Source: Moringa oleifera (lineage: Eukaryota > Streptophyta > Magnoliopsida > Brassicales > Moringaceae). From it: a DNA stretch of 64,000 nucleotides. How positions within the stretch are numbered: position 1 is the stretch's first letter; each line of letters starts with the position of its first letter. Positions 62,928 to 64,000 of the stretch are shown one piece after another. The notes beneath the pieces were generated by a model. The model had not been told where the DNA came from. It searched no databases and saw only the letters and a list, made by a program, of their open reading frames with translations. Position numbers and translations under genes: made by a program. Where the stretch lies: positions 908,501-972,500 of the forward strand of contig JAJFZO010000583.1 of assembly GCA_021397835.1 (NCBI GenBank), read 5' to 3'.

Positions 62928-64000
62928 TCTTTAATATATTAAAAAAAGTAATCTATATAAAAGGGTTATTTGCATAAATATCTTAAATTAAGAAAATAAT
63001 TGTTTTTAGTGTTGTTCTTAATTTTGAAACCAAAATGTCATTTGGCAGGCTTGCTTATTTACGAACAAATCAAGGAAAAAAAAAAGGAGTGAATAAAAAT
63101 TGGCTTCTTTTTTTGTACTTCTCTCTCCCTCTCTTCTGCTTCATTTCTTTGGCTCTTCACACCAAAACAAAAAAGTCTTTCCTTTTCCCCTTAAAACTCC
63201 CACCATTGTTTGTAGAAATTTTCAAACATTCTTTAATGAATTTAAATAATATATCAAATATTAAAATAATACATAGTTGTTCAGGTGTTATCGAACTTAG
63301 ACGACAACAAACTTGTGTCACATAGGTTCGAGGGGTGTTGCTTTAGACACTTACTGAATATACAACAAAAATATATTTTTACCCAAATAATCCATCAGAT
63401 GTTAAGATAGAAAAAGTCGAAATGTTGTGATGAGATGCACTTCAAGTTTGGTTGCATTACTGCCTAAGATTGTCAATTGGGTTGCACTTGTCCGATACCT
63501 AATTTTTCAGCCTGATATTATCGGGGCTAAGTTGTATTGAGTTTGGGCTTCACTTTTATGTTCGATCTATTGTTCGAGTTGATCTTGGGCTAGCTAAAGA
63601 TTAGCCCGTTTTAAGCACTCATGGGTGTTGCGTCATGCCCAACAAGACAGAAAAGCAATTTCATTAGGTTTCATTTTAGCTTTTTTTTTTCCCCTTGTAT
63701 TTAAAATGTCAATTTTGAAAGCCTATTTGATACCAATTACACGAAACAGCATAAGTTGTGTAAAATATTAAATTTCCTAAATCAAATGCAAGTGAACATA
63801 CATGCGCATTTTTATAGGCTGTTCTGACTGATCCGGAGCTCTACTATTCCACTTAAAAGCAATAAAGCTTCATGGTAGCTTAACTGTTAACAAATGAATG
63901 AAAAATAAAAAGGTCTTCAAGAAGTCATATATAAAGATTATGTATCTTCAACATCTGAAGCACCTCCTCAGATGACTTGAGCATTCTTATATCTGAGCAA
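62928..64000. other. right-edge spacer; possible repeat and gene end
   Basis: No gene is secure. Bases 63465-63650 are rich in words such as GGGTTG, TTGGGCT and GCCCGTTTTAAGCA, typical of a decayed GGGCT/AGCCC-rich plant repeat. At the edge, minus 63999-63930 reads about 20 open codons (RMLKSSEEVLQMLK) before a stop and could be the last codons of a gene lying beyond the window. That is weak evidence. Confidence 0.3.

Noticed and set aside
1..64000. CRISPR arrays, operons, phage or bacterial genes
   Set aside because: No regularly spaced repeats and no bacterial gene structure; all genes have plant introns and plant homologues.

Overview
This window is nuclear DNA from a eudicot plant. The genes have many GT-AG introns, the spacers are very AT-rich, there are MITE- and TRIM-like elements, and the proteins read through like Arabidopsis families. 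I cannot name the species. I see no operons, CRISPR arrays, tRNA or rRNA genes, and no virus.

Layout: (1) 2299-3174 (+) GEM-like GRAM-domain protein, 3 exons, 227 aa. (2) 4967-7322 (-) F-box/LRR protein, 2 exons, 406 aa, tail to tail with gene 1. (3) about 9190-10860 (-) a dead DUF1666 gene full of stops, with another decayed coding stretch at about 11400-11880. (4) 15292-17988 (-) DUF829/TMEM53-type alpha/beta hydrolase, 4 coding exons, 441 aa, with a tandemly duplicated candidate 5' exon upstream. (5) 23271-26032 (-) plastid-type FAD synthetase RibF, 5 exons, 373 aa. (6) 28472-48368 (-) class VIII myosin, 23 coding exons, 1173 aa, including a 14-nt microexon. Its introns hold a TRIM-like LTR array, a long foldback, tandem repeats and microsatellites. 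(7) 49.2-59.8 kb, a gene-poor AT-rich spacer with two full MITEs. (8) 59824-61450 (+) class III peroxidase, 3 exons, with two single-G losses in the last exon. (9) an AT-rich tail with a third MITE.

Exon joins were placed by reading the splice sites and checking that the reading frame and the family sequence continue across each join. The genes do not form a pathway: they cover a membrane-linked regulator, ubiquitin-ligase recognition, a hydrolase of unknown substrate, flavin cofactor synthesis, actin-based transport and the cell wall. What links them is conserved gene order. From memory, RibF, F-box/LRR and GEM-like are neighbours on Arabidopsis chromosome 5 (At5g23330-23350 region), while myosin VIII ATM1 and a DUF829 hydrolase are neighbours on chromosome 3 (At3g19960-19970). 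Here the two sets are interleaved, which fits an ancestral block that was later split by duplication and gene loss.

I found no convincing new biological system. The items most worth checking are the peroxidase frameshifts, the perfect-looking foldback in myosin intron 12, the three-LTR TRIM-like array, the ~500-bp MITE family and the duplicated 5' exon.
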